64,000 bases of DNA from Streptomyces sp. NRRL F-2664 (lineage in GTDB: Bacteria; Actinomycetota; Actinomycetes; Streptomycetales; Streptomycetaceae): contig NZ_JOFX01000033.1 in NCBI RefSeq assembly GCF_000719345.1, forward strand, positions 1-64,000. The letters are read 5' to 3'. The translations under genes and the position numbers were made by a program. Within the stretch, counting starts at the first letter, position 1; every line of letters starts with the position of its first letter. Shown here one piece after another: positions 51,305-60,219 of the stretch. Under the pieces are notes generated by a model. The model saw only the letters and a list, made by a program, of their open reading frames with translations. It searched no databases and had not been told where the DNA came from.

Positions 51305-51798
51305 GATTCCCCCAGGCGCCCACCGGAGAGGTCGACCTCGAAGCCGCCGTCGCAGTGCGGGCAGGTGACCGCCGCGCGGGTGTGGCCCTCGCTGTTGACG
51401 CGCCGGTAGAAGTCCTGGAGGAACGCGACGTCGGTCGCGTACATCCGCTCGACGACCCCGGCGTGCACGTCGGTGACGGTGCCCAGCCGGGTGATCACCT
51501 GGCTGAGCAGGACCACGCTCAGGTACGCCGGGTTCTCCTTGACCCGCAGGTCGATCTGCGGGCGCAGCTCGTCCCGGGCCGTGGCCAGGCGCATCGCGCC
51601 GTGCCGGTGCACCGTGCCCGCCTCGTCCACATAGCCGCGCGGCAGCTCGAACTCGAACTCCGTCCGCAGCCCGTGGTCCTCGCGCGGGGCCGGAGCGGCG
51701 GCGGCCGGGGGTGCCGCCGCCTGCTCCGGGGTCTGGGCGGGCGCCGTGACCTGGAGGATCTCCTCCAGGCTGCCCGCGGTCACGGTACGGCGCCTCAT
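51301..51798 (-). CDS. eCIS conserved protein, tail-assembly-chaperone-like, CxxC at C-terminus
   Basis: 165 aa from ATG 51798 (ATGA overlap with the tube gene). An Ala/Pro-rich stretch precedes a conserved body: LPRGYVDEAGTVHRHGAMRL, LRVKENPAYLSVVLLSQVIT and VAFLQDFYRRVN. The end has TCPHCDGGFEVDL, a CxxC that may bind zinc. The first part resembles Mu-type tail assembly chaperones, and its place right after the tube gene fits that role; the assignment is inference. Confidence 0.75.
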   Translation of the reverse strand: MRRRTVTAGSLEEILQVTAPAQTPEQAAAPPAAAAPAPREDHGLRTEFEFELPRGYVDEAGTVHRHGAMRLATARDELRPQIDLRVKENPAYLSVVLLSQVITRLGTVTDVHAGVVERMYATDVAFLQDFYRRVNSEGHTRAAVTCPHCDGGFEVDLSGGRLGES

Positions 51799-52235
51799 TC
51801 GACGATGATCTCCTCGAACACGATGGTCACGGTCTCGGTGGCCGCGGCGGACTCGCCGGCCTTGAGGGAGGGGCCCTCCCACTTGGAGGCCCAGCCCTGC
51901 ATCAGCTGGATGCGGCGGACGGTCGCGCCCGTGGAGTCCTTGATCTCGATCGTCAGGTTCTGCCGCGCGGTGTCGACGGCACCGTTGTTGAGGGTCTCCT
52001 TGATCCACTTGGTGAACTCGCTGCTCTTGTCGAGTCCCCGGGTGATGGTGACCTCGCCCGCCTGGCGCGCGCCGGGCTGCTTGCGGATGATCTGCTTGCC
52101 CTCCGCGCTGACCTGGCGGACTTCGACGACCTCTTCCTCGACGGTCAGGCCGCTGATCTCCTGGATGGATTCGACCAGGTAGCCGCCGAGCTGCACGCCG
52201 AAGATATGGGTGGAAAGAGCATCGCCCTCTGCCAT
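51795..52235 (-). CDS. eCIS inner tube protein (Afp1/gp19-like)
   Basis: 146 aa. Hcp/gp19 tube fold: STHIFGVQLGGYLVESIQEI, SGLTVEEEVVEVRQVS, GARQAGEVTITRGLDKSSEF, MQGWASKWEGPSLKAGES and EETVTI-like final strand. Hexamers of this protein form the inner tube fired through the sheath. It follows the sheath gene by 41 bases; a good GGAAAGG ribosome-binding site precedes it. Confidence 0.94.
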   Translation of the reverse strand: MAEGDALSTHIFGVQLGGYLVESIQEISGLTVEEEVVEVRQVSAEGKQIIRKQPGARQAGEVTITRGLDKSSEFTKWIKETLNNGAVDTARQNLTIEIKDSTGATVRRIQLMQGWASKWEGPSLKAGESAAATETVTIVFEEIIVE

Positions 52236-52276
52236 GACTGTCCTTCACCTTTCCTTGTTGCTGCTGCCCCGGAGGG

Positions 52277-53827
52277 TCACTCGTCGATGAGGCTGGTGCT
52301 GTCGGAGAACTGGGCCAGCCGGAACACCACGAACTCGGCCGGCTTGACGGGCGACACACCGATCTCGCAGACCACGCGGCCCTGGTCGATGGACTCCTGC
52401 GGGTTGTTGTCGCGGTCGCACTTGACGTAGAACGCCTCCGCCGCCGTGCGGCCGAAGAGGGCGCCGCGGCGCCATTCCTCGGTCAGGAAGGCGGTGACGT
52501 TGCGCCGGATGCTGGACCAGAGCCGGTCGTCGTTCGGCTCGAAGACCACCCACTGCGTGCCGAGGAGGATCGATTCCTCCAGGTAGTTGAAGAGGCGGCG
52601 CACGTTCAGGTAGCGCCAGGCCGGGTCGGAGGACAGGGTGCGCGCGCCCCAGATCCGGATGCCGCGGCCGGGGAAGGCCCGTACGCAGTTCACGCCGATC
52701 GGATTGAGCAGGTCCTGCTCGCCCTTGCTCAGGCGCAGCTCCAGGTCCACCGCGCCGCGGATCACCTCGTTGGCGGGGGCCTTGTGCACGCCGCGCTCGG
52801 CGTCGCTGCGCGCCCACACGCCGGCGACGTGGCCGCTCGGCGGGACGGTCGTGTTGCGGCCGGCGGCCGGGTCGAAGACGCGCACCCAGGGGTAGTAGAG
52901 GGTGGCGTAGCGGGAGTCGTAGCCCGCCTCGTCGTTGCGCCAGGTCCGCACCTGCTGCGCGGAGAGGCCGGGCGGGGTGTCCAGGACGGCCACCCGGTCA
53001 CCCATCTGCTCGCAGTGGGAGATCACCGCGAGCTGTACGGTGCGCACCCCCTCCGCGTCGATGTCTCCGCGCTCGTAGGCGCTCATCAGGTCCGGGACCG
53101 CGACCATGGTGATCTCATCGATGGTCTCCAGACCGGCGAAGCCGGTGCGGGCGCCCGCGTCACCGACGTACTCGGCCGGGTCCAGCCGGGACACCGTACC
53201 GGTGCCGGTCGCGGCGACCGGGGCGTCGGGCAGGGCCACGGTCCCGCCGGCGGGGCGGGTCTGGGCGGCCGACCGCTGCTCGGTGACCTCGATCAGCTTG
53301 GAGGCGCGCGCCTGGGTGACGAGGTAGCCCTTGACGTTCTTGCGGGCGGAGGCCTCGTAGGTCTCGGCGACCTGCTCGCCCTGGCGGACCAGGAGCTTGA
53401 AGCGGTCCTCGGGCGGGTTCTCGCCGTCGGCGTCGGCGATCTCCACGGACACACCGGTGACGCCGGGCCGTGCCGTGATCAGGAAGCCGCCGAGTTCGAC
53501 GGGTTCCGCGGCGCGGGCCGGGGGGACAGCGCCGGCAGCGGCCGGTGCGGCGGCTTCGCTGCCGGATCCGCCGATGCGGACGACGTAGGCGGCGCCGCCG
53601 CCGTTGGCGAAGTAGCCGTAGACGGCGTGGGGCAGATAGGTGCCCTGGGTGAAGCCTCCGAAGTGCTGGGTGTACTGGTCCCAGTTGGTGACCAGCGTCG
53701 GTTCGTGGAAGGGCCCGCTCTGGGCGAATCCGACGAACGCGGCGACGGCGGTGCCGACCCCTTCGATCGGGCGAGCACCGGACTGCACCTCCTCCACGTA
53801 CACGCCCGGGGTGAGGTACGTCGGCAT
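52277..53827 (-). CDS. eCIS contractile sheath protein (Afp2-4-type)
   Basis: 516 aa. The N-terminal YLTPGVYVEEVQSG arm and later VGFAQSGPFHEPTLVTNWDQ plus GGGAAYVVRIGG are signatures of tail-sheath proteins. The C-terminal domain has GIRIWGARTLSSDPAWRYLN, RRLFNYLEESILLGTQWVVF and FYVKCDRDNNP. A single sheath gene is present where Afp/PVC have two or three. Separated from the ATPase gene by 168 bases with no ORF. Confidence 0.95.
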   Translation of the reverse strand: MPTYLTPGVYVEEVQSGARPIEGVGTAVAAFVGFAQSGPFHEPTLVTNWDQYTQHFGGFTQGTYLPHAVYGYFANGGGAAYVVRIGGSGSEAAAPAAAGAVPPARAAEPVELGGFLITARPGVTGVSVEIADADGENPPEDRFKLLVRQGEQVAETYEASARKNVKGYLVTQARASKLIEVTEQRSAAQTRPAGGTVALPDAPVAATGTGTVSRLDPAEYVGDAGARTGFAGLETIDEITMVAVPDLMSAYERGDIDAEGVRTVQLAVISHCEQMGDRVAVLDTPPGLSAQQVRTWRNDEAGYDSRYATLYYPWVRVFDPAAGRNTTVPPSGHVAGVWARSDAERGVHKAPANEVIRGAVDLELRLSKGEQDLLNPIGVNCVRAFPGRGIRIWGARTLSSDPAWRYLNVRRLFNYLEESILLGTQWVVFEPNDDRLWSSIRRNVTAFLTEEWRRGALFGRTAAEAFYVKCDRDNNPQESIDQGRVVCEIGVSPVKPAEFVVFRLAQFSDSTSLIDE

Positions 53828-53995
53828 GCTCGCTCCTTCGTCACGGCTTGCAATCAGGTCCGGTCACAGCTTCGTGCGCGGGCGACGGGGCAGGCAGGGG
53901 CGTACGGACCGGGTCAGGGGCAAGTGCGCTGCCCTCGGGGTCGCTTCCGCCGGGCCGTCCAGGCAGCGGGTGCGCCCCCGCGTTCCGTCCGCGGG

Positions 53996-56164
53996 TCACA
54001 CGTCCGTGATCTGGTCGAGGTACGGGCCGAACTCGCCCTCCAGGACGAGGCGTCCGAGCTTGCGGTACTCCTGGGCGACGGCGGTCATCACCTGGCGCAT
54101 CGTCAGGGGTGCGCCCGAGGCGGCCGCGGAGTAGGCGGCCGTCACCGCGCAGGCCCGGATGGAGCCGCCGGCCAGTTCGAACCGGTCGGCGCAGAAGCCG
54201 AGGTCGACGTCGTCGGCCCGGGGCACCCGGTCGCCCAGGCAGCGCTCCCACAGGGCGCGGCGCTGGGCCGCGTCCGGCACCGGGAAGTCGGCGATCACGT
54301 CGAGGCGGCGGGTGAACGCCTCGTCGAGGTTGGCCCGCAGGTTGGTGGTCAGGACGGCGATGCCGTCGAAGGACTCCATGCGCTGGAGCAGGTAGGCCGA
54401 CTCCATGTTGGCGTGCTTGTCGTGGGAGTCCTTCACGTCGGAGCGCTTGCCGAAGATCGCGTCGGCCTCGTCGAAGAGCAGCACCGCGTTGACGGCCGAC
54501 GCCTCGGTGAAAATCCGTTCCAGGTTCTTCTCGGTCTCGCCGACGTACTTGTCGACGACCGTCGACAGGTCCACGACGTACAGGTCCATGCCCAGGTCGG
54601 CGGCCACCACCTCGGCGGACATGGTCTTGCCGGTGCCGGAGGAGCCCGCGAACAGGGCGATGACCCCGCGCCCGCGGCCGCCGCCGGGCCGCATGCCCCA
54701 CTGTCCGAGGACCTGGTCGCGGTGGCGTGCGCGCACCGCGAGGTCGCGCAGCCGGCGGTGGGTGGGGGCGGGCAGCACCAGGTCGTCCCAGCCCACGGCG
54801 GGCTCGACCCTGCGGGCGAGGCGGGCCAGTCCTGCACCGTTCTGGGCCCGTACGGCGGCCCGCAGGTCGGCGGGGGAGACGGGACGGCCGTCGAGCGCGG
54901 CGGTGCGCGAGGCGCTGTCGGCGGCGCGCCGCAGCTGCCCGGCGTCGAGGCGGTGTGCGGACACGGACCGGGCGAGCGCCTCGATCCCGGCCGCTTCGCC
55001 CGGCCCGCCTGCCGCGCCCGTGGCGCCGTGTGCGGCGGCGGCCCGCTCCAGCGCGTGCCGCCAGCGCACGGCCTGCCGGTCGGGGTCGGGCGCCGCCACG
55101 TTCAGGGAGACGGGGGTGGCGGCCGCCCAGGCGGGCTCCCAGCCGCCCGTGCCGTGCGTGAAGAGGGGGACGCCGCGCAGGGCCGCGCACAGGGTGCGCA
55201 GTACGTGGGCCCGTTCGGCGGGCGGCTCGGGAAGTGCCTCCAGCGGCCCGAGGAGTACCCCGGCGCCCAGCAGGCGGGCTTCGCGTGCGGCGGCGCGGGC
55301 GAGTGCGGGCAGGGCGCGGGCGCGGTGGGCCAGCGCGGTCGGGTCCAGGACCAGGGGGGCCAGCCCGCGGGCCCGCAGGGCGGCGGCGGCCAGGCCCTCC
55401 GCGTCTGCGCCGCGGGTGCGCAGGTGGACGTGGCCGGTGCCGCTGAGGGCCGCGGCGGCGGCCCGCTGCAGTTCGTCGGGGTCGGCGGCCGGGTCGTCGG
55501 CGGCTTCGCCGAGCACCTCCGCCAGGTGCGGGTCGGGTGCGGTGTCGCCGAGCAGGTGGGCGGTGACCCGGTCCGGTACGGCCAGTACCCGTGACAGGGG
55601 CGGGCGTTCGGGTTCGGTGAGCTCCAGCAGGCCGCCGGCGACGAGCGGTGCGCCGGGGGCGAGCCGGAAGCGTGCGGTGTCGGCGTGGTCGCGGCCGCAC
55701 AGTTCGAGGGCGAGCCCCACGGTGGGCCGACGGCGCGTCAGGTCGTCGTTGAGGTAGCCGTAGAGCCGCTCGAACCGGGCGTCCAGGTCCGGGGCGAGGG
55801 CGACCAGCAGGAGGTCCACGTCCAGCGGTTCGAGCCCGAAGCGCGTGGTGAGGACGGCGAGCGGCGATCCGGGCGGCGGCGGGCAGGCGGGTGTGGGCAG
55901 GTCGGGGCCGTGCCCGGCCCCTGCGTCGTGTCCGCCGTGTCCGCCGTCCAGGATCCGGAGGACTGCCTCGGGCGTGAGGTACTGCCCGCGGTAGGGGTCG
56001 TCCGGATCGGGGTCGGCGGCGCGCCGCAGGTCCACGGCCCGCCGCACCCGCTCCTCGACGAGGCGGAGCCGAGCCCACAGGTACGGGATCCCGCCGTCGG
56101 CGTCCGGGCCCCCGGCGGGGTCCGGCGCCGAAGCCGGGACAGGGGCCGGGAGGGTGTGCGTCAC
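53996..56164 (-). CDS. eCIS AAA+ ATPase (Afp15-type)
   Basis: 722 aa from GTG 56164, with AGGAG ten bases upstream. The C-terminal AAA+ module (about residues 500-722) has Walker A FAGSSGTGKTMSAE, Walker B AVLLFDEADAIFG, and arginine-finger/sensor region TTNLRANLDEAFTRRLDV. The N-terminal 480 residues are Ala/Arg/Leu-rich with IPYLWARLRLVEERV at the start. Needed in Afp/PVC for particle assembly. As sequenced, its frame is open continuously into the DUF4255 gene upstream, probably because of a frameshift there. Confidence 0.92.
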   Translation of the reverse strand: MTHTLPAPVPASAPDPAGGPDADGGIPYLWARLRLVEERVRRAVDLRRAADPDPDDPYRGQYLTPEAVLRILDGGHGGHDAGAGHGPDLPTPACPPPPGSPLAVLTTRFGLEPLDVDLLLVALAPDLDARFERLYGYLNDDLTRRRPTVGLALELCGRDHADTARFRLAPGAPLVAGGLLELTEPERPPLSRVLAVPDRVTAHLLGDTAPDPHLAEVLGEAADDPAADPDELQRAAAAALSGTGHVHLRTRGADAEGLAAAALRARGLAPLVLDPTALAHRARALPALARAAAREARLLGAGVLLGPLEALPEPPAERAHVLRTLCAALRGVPLFTHGTGGWEPAWAAATPVSLNVAAPDPDRQAVRWRHALERAAAAHGATGAAGGPGEAAGIEALARSVSAHRLDAGQLRRAADSASRTAALDGRPVSPADLRAAVRAQNGAGLARLARRVEPAVGWDDLVLPAPTHRRLRDLAVRARHRDQVLGQWGMRPGGGRGRGVIALFAGSSGTGKTMSAEVVAADLGMDLYVVDLSTVVDKYVGETEKNLERIFTEASAVNAVLLFDEADAIFGKRSDVKDSHDKHANMESAYLLQRMESFDGIAVLTTNLRANLDEAFTRRLDVIADFPVPDAAQRRALWERCLGDRVPRADDVDLGFCADRFELAGGSIRACAVTAAYSAAASGAPLTMRQVMTAVAQEYRKLGRLVLEGEFGPYLDQITDV

Positions 56165-56881
56165 GGCTGTCGTTCTCCTCGTCGGCGGCGGGCGGGCGCC
56201 TTCGGCCGTTCCCGGGAGCCGCCGAAACCGTCCGATCCCGCCGGGCCCAGCTCGATGTAGCGCAGCCGGCGCGCCCTCCCGGGAGCGTCCCCCGCCCCCC
56301 TCGGGTGCGGCGCCGTGCGGTACGGAGTCCACCACGAGGCCCTGGGTGACCGGCGGGGCGGTGAGCCTGCTGATACCGGCCAGCGGGGCCTTCACGCGCA
56401 CTGCGAGGGACGGCCTGAGTTCGCCGCCCAGCGCCGACCACACGTCGGAGGCGGCGGGCGCGTCCATGCCGGTGCCGCCCGCGTCCACGTCCACGATCAG
56501 GCCGAGGTCGGCGAGCGTGCCGGTGAGCAGGCGCTGGGGCAGCGCGTCGGTGGCGACCAGGCAGGACAGCACCTGGGACAGCAGCCGGTGCTCGTCCTGC
56601 GGCCTGCCCGCCCACGCGGTGACCAGGTACGTCAGCTCGAACCAGCGGGGCGGGGTGCGGCGCGCGACGACGAGGCCGTCCGCGTCGTACACCTCGCCGG
56701 CGCCGCTGCCGCGCCGCGTGTGGTCCTCCCTGATGTCGTACAGGAACACGCACACGGTGGGAGCGCTGCGGCGGGCCGCCCAGTCACGGGTCGGCGCGTC
56801 GAAGGCGACCTCGACGCCCGACGCCTCCAGACCGGACTCCGCGAGCAGCCGCCGCAGCCCTTCGTCGACTTCGTGGATCAC
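56161..56881 (-). CDS. DUF4255 (Afp16/Pvc16-like) eCIS protein, frameshifted 3' end
   Basis: Starts at GTG 56881, overlapping the preceding stop by four bases (GTGA). The conserved part VIHEVDEGLRRLLAESGLE, VCVFLYDIREDHTRR and PPRWFELTYLVTAWAG matches DUF4255, the tube-terminator family. Near 56289-56300 (complement of a G5-C-G6 tract) the frame appears shifted by one extra base. Removing one G gives RLRYIELGPAGSDGFGG and a natural stop (TGA 56163-56161) that overlaps the ATPase GTG. As sequenced, the frame reads on into the ATPase as a 961-residue fusion. Confidence 0.85.
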
Positions 56882-59800
56882 CGGCGGGCCACCTCGTCGG
56901 GCGGCTGCACCGTGCCGTTGACGACCAGGAAGTCGGTCTGCACCGGGGAGAAGCCGGGACCGCTCGCGGTGATGGTGCGCGGGCCGGTCTGGTCCTTGGC
57001 GAGGATCAGCAGCTGTCCGATGAACGTGCCGTCGGCCTGCGGGAGGGTCGGCGCCGCCGCGGCGGTGATGCCCGGCTTCCACGCGAACCGCACCGGTGCG
57101 CCGGGCGGGAAGTCCTCGCCCCGCACCGAGGTGACGAAGCCGGGCCTGCCGATCGGCGGGACGGCGACGATGCGCGGCTGGAGGATGCGCAGCTGCTGCT
57201 GGGCGGTGTTGTCGCGGGGGTCGGCGTCCGTGCCGGTGGTGGTGAGGGTCGCGGTGACCCGCCCGGTGAGGGCCTTGTCGGGGCTCAGGACGACCCGCAG
57301 GACGGTCCGTGCGCCGGGTGCCAGGTCCGGCAGTGCGCACGTCCCGGTCGGGTCGCAGCCCGGCGGCGGCCCGTCGTGCGGGACGCCCTCGGGCAGGCCG
57401 ATGCGCAGCCGCAGGCCGGTGGCCAGGGCGCTGCGGCCGTTGGCGACGGTGTAGGTGACGACGACGCGGCCGCCGACGTAGCCGGGGTTCGGCTGTGCGG
57501 TGATGCTCACGCCGGGCCCGGCCTCGGGGGCGGGCGGCTGCGGCGGTGCGGGCGGCGGCGTCGGCGTCGGGGTGGGCTTCGGCGTGGGGGTGGGCTTCGG
57601 CGTCGGCTCCGGCGGTACGGGGGCCTCGCGCACCGGGACCACGGTCCGGCCGGCGTTGTCGCTGGGGCGGGGGTCGAGGACGCTGCCGGTGACGGACCAC
57701 TCGACGGGCTGCTCGCCGGGGGTGTGGCCGGTGAGGGTGGCGGTCACCGCGACGGTGGTGCCGGGCCGTACGACGCCCAGGGTGCAGGTCAGGGCCGCGG
57801 CGTCGCAGGTGGCGCCGGGCGCGGTGAGCGCGGTGACGCCCACGCCGGGCGGGGGAGCGACGGTCAGCCGGGTGCCGGGGGAGGCCGCCGGGCCGTGGTT
57901 GACGACGTCCACCCGGACGGTGGACGAACCGCCGACGGTGAGCGGCGGGGTCGTCCCGGGGGCCCGCACGGCGAGGTCCACCGACTGCTGCACGGCCGGT
58001 TCCTTCTGACGGCCCGGCAGGCCGGCGACGAGCAGGGTGTGTGCACCGGTCGCCACGTCCACCAGCTTCAGCTTCTCCGGGCTGTTGGGGGCGCGGTGGC
58101 CGCGGGCGGTGAGCACCAGGCTCCTGCCGTCGGCGGTCCAGGCCGCGTCGCGGGGCTGGAAGGGGCCCGAGCCGGGGGGCTCGGGCAGTTCGCGGCCGCA
58201 GGCGCCCGGCTTGTCGCGGGCGGCGTCGGGCAGCAGGACCCGGCAGGTGCCGCCCGTCGCGGAGGCCAGCAGGATGCCGTTGCGCTCGTCGATGCGGCCG
58301 CCGCCGTTCTTGCGGTTGAAGGCGATGGTGGTGCCGTCCGGGGAGAACGCCGGACTGTCGTCGATGACGTCGCAGGCGCCCGGGCACATGGTGGCGCTCA
58401 GGTCGCGCTGCCGGTCCAGGTGGTCCACGGGCACGGTCCAGATGTGCTTGTTGCCGCCGTGGCCGCCCACCACCAGGTTGCGGGTGAAGGCGAGCGCGGT
58501 GCCGTCGGGGGACCAGGTGGGCTGGGCGTCGCCGCCGCGGGGCTGCCCGGCGGGCGGGGTGATCTCGCTGCGGACGGCTCCGGTGGCGGCATCCGCGATC
58601 AGGATGCGCCCGGATCCCGCGGCCTCCCCGACGCCGCCGGGGGAGGTGCGGGTGAAGGCGAGGTACTTGCCGTCGGGGGAGAAGGTCGGGTCGGTGTCCC
58701 AGTCCCGGGGGCCGCGGCCGGCCAGCGGCAGCGGGGCGGCGTTGGCGCCGTCGGCGTCCGCCATCCAGATCCGCTGGATCCGGGCCCCGGGCTCGCCCTC
58801 GAAGCGGGTGACGACGATCCTGCGCCCGTCGGGCGTGTAGTTCTGCCGTTCCGTCCACGGGTCGTGGCCGGGGCCGGGTCGGAACAGCGGGTCCTTGGCC
58901 GGGTCGGTGTTGGTGTCGGCCGCCGGGTCCTCTTCGAGGATGGTCAGGCCCAGGTCGCGGGGGTCTGCGCCGTCCGCGCGGGCGTCCTGGAGGGTGACGG
59001 TGCGCGGGCCGGCCGCGGAGATCCGCTCGACGACGGCGCCGCCGCCCTCAAGGGGACCGAGCCAGGTGGGCGAGCCGATCCCGCGGTCCTCGCTGTACAC
59101 GAGCTGCGGGGTGTCCGGCGAGTGCGCCGGTACCCGGAAGACGTGGTCCCAGTCGCCCTTGCAGTCGCAGGTGCGGTCCGGGCTGAGGAACAGCAGGCCG
59201 TTCCCGTCGGGCAGCCAGGCTGCCCCCCGGGTGCGCCAGCCGGCCTGGGCGCCGGCCAGCAGCTGCCCGTCCGTGCGGCCGTCCGTCCACCGCAGGCGGG
59301 GCCCGGCGGTGCCGGTCGCGGTGTAGGCGAGCACGTCGCGGTGGGCGGCGTCGTCCACCGGGTTCCACACGGGTTCGGCGGCCGTGCCGTTGGCGGGGTC
59401 GGTGAGCCGGGTGGCGGCGCCGCCGCGCAGGGGGCGTACGTAGACCTGCCGGCCGGTGGGCGCGTCGCCGTCCGAGGAGTACGCCAGGCGTCTGCCGTCT
59501 GCGGAGACGGTGGGGTGCTCCTCGTCGGCGGGGGTGTCCGTCAGCCGGGTCAGCCCGGTGCCGTCGGTGCGGACGAGCCACAGGTCGCGCTGGACGCCGC
59601 CGGACGCGGCGCGCTGGGCCGAGTCGAAGACGACGGACCGCCCGTCGGGCGTCAGCCGGGGGTTGCCCGCGTCCATGCCGCTCGTCAGCCGGCGTACCGA
59701 GCCGTCCGCGGACCGCAGGTACACCTGCGGGTTCCGCTCGTCGCGCCGGCTGGCGAAGACGAGCTGGTCGCCCAGGGCGGCGGGCTGGACGTCGAGATGG

Positions 59801-60096
59801 ACCGGCCCGTCACCGAAGAGCGGGGTGCTGGTGTCGTTCCTGCCGCTCACCACCCGCCCCAGGCTGCGGTGGCGCGTACCGGCGTACGCGATCCGGCCCG
59901 CACCCGTGTCGCCCGCGTCCGCCGCGACGGGCCGCGCTCCGGCGTCGCCCGGTCCGGTGGCCGCCGTCACCGCGAGCAGGGGCGCCAGCAGCAGCATCGA
60001 CGCGCCGGCCCTCCCCCAGCGGTGCCGCCGACTGCCGGACCCTTCCGTGCCCCTCACGGTCCACCTCACAGTCCGGTCCAGCATGCTGCCTGTCAC
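56878..60096 (-). CDS. Large secreted TolB-like beta-propeller / DUF11-repeat protein
   Basis: 1072 aa. Basic n-region and hydrophobic stretch MLLLAPLLAVTAATGP form an export signal. Residues about 70-650 are PD40/WD40-like TolB repeats (PRLTPDGRSVVFDS; PTVSADGRRLAYSSDGD; PTFSPDGKYLAFTRT; PTWSPDGTALAFTRN; PAFSPDGTTIAFNRK). Then come two DUF11-type domains split by a Pro/Thr/Lys hinge, and a final IPT/TIG-like domain (VTSVRGEDFPPGAPVRFAW). It heads the eCIS operon, overlapping DUF4255 by four bases. GTG 60096 or ATG 60084 may be the start. Role in the system unknown. Confidence 0.82.
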   Translation of the reverse strand: MTGSMLDRTVRWTVRGTEGSGSRRHRWGRAGASMLLLAPLLAVTAATGPGDAGARPVAADAGDTGAGRIAYAGTRHRSLGRVVSGRNDTSTPLFGDGPVHLDVQPAALGDQLVFASRRDERNPQVYLRSADGSVRRLTSGMDAGNPRLTPDGRSVVFDSAQRAASGGVQRDLWLVRTDGTGLTRLTDTPADEEHPTVSADGRRLAYSSDGDAPTGRQVYVRPLRGGAATRLTDPANGTAAEPVWNPVDDAAHRDVLAYTATGTAGPRLRWTDGRTDGQLLAGAQAGWRTRGAAWLPDGNGLLFLSPDRTCDCKGDWDHVFRVPAHSPDTPQLVYSEDRGIGSPTWLGPLEGGGAVVERISAAGPRTVTLQDARADGADPRDLGLTILEEDPAADTNTDPAKDPLFRPGPGHDPWTERQNYTPDGRRIVVTRFEGEPGARIQRIWMADADGANAAPLPLAGRGPRDWDTDPTFSPDGKYLAFTRTSPGGVGEAAGSGRILIADAATGAVRSEITPPAGQPRGGDAQPTWSPDGTALAFTRNLVVGGHGGNKHIWTVPVDHLDRQRDLSATMCPGACDVIDDSPAFSPDGTTIAFNRKNGGGRIDERNGILLASATGGTCRVLLPDAARDKPGACGRELPEPPGSGPFQPRDAAWTADGRSLVLTARGHRAPNSPEKLKLVDVATGAHTLLVAGLPGRQKEPAVQQSVDLAVRAPGTTPPLTVGGSSTVRVDVVNHGPAASPGTRLTVAPPPGVGVTALTAPGATCDAAALTCTLGVVRPGTTVAVTATLTGHTPGEQPVEWSVTGSVLDPRPSDNAGRTVVPVREAPVPPEPTPKPTPTPKPTPTPTPPPAPPQPPAPEAGPGVSITAQPNPGYVGGRVVVTYTVANGRSALATGLRLRIGLPEGVPHDGPPPGCDPTGTCALPDLAPGARTVLRVVLSPDKALTGRVTATLTTTGTDADPRDNTAQQQLRILQPRIVAVPPIGRPGFVTSVRGEDFPPGAPVRFAWKPGITAAAAPTLPQADGTFIGQLLILAKDQTGPRTITASGPGFSPVQTDFLVVNGTVQPPDEVARR

Positions 60097-60219
60097 CCCG
60101 CCACCCTGCGGCCGGACCCGGCGGGTGCGGCAGGGCCGCGGGGTCGGACCCGGGGGAAGCGGGCGTTGCGCTTTCGGGCAGCGGCGGCCGTCCCCGCCCG
60201 CCGCTGCCCGGCCGGGCGG

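Noticed and set aside
47738-51409. 1223-codon open frame on the plus strand across the eCIS region
   Set aside because: It is antisense to the tube, 955-residue and DUF6760-like genes; its codons follow the GC-rich shadow of those genes and it shows no domain or start signal.
56882-58858. Extension of the DUF4255/ATPase frame upstream of 56881
   Set aside because: This part reads through the TolB-like gene in another frame and is Arg/Pro/Ala-rich shadow sequence; GTG 56881 has the expected GTGA coupling.
39829-60096. Prophage interpretation of the tail genes
   Set aside because: No integrase, terminase, portal, capsid, lysis or attachment site is seen, while DUF4255 and AAA+ ATPase genes are eCIS hallmarks.
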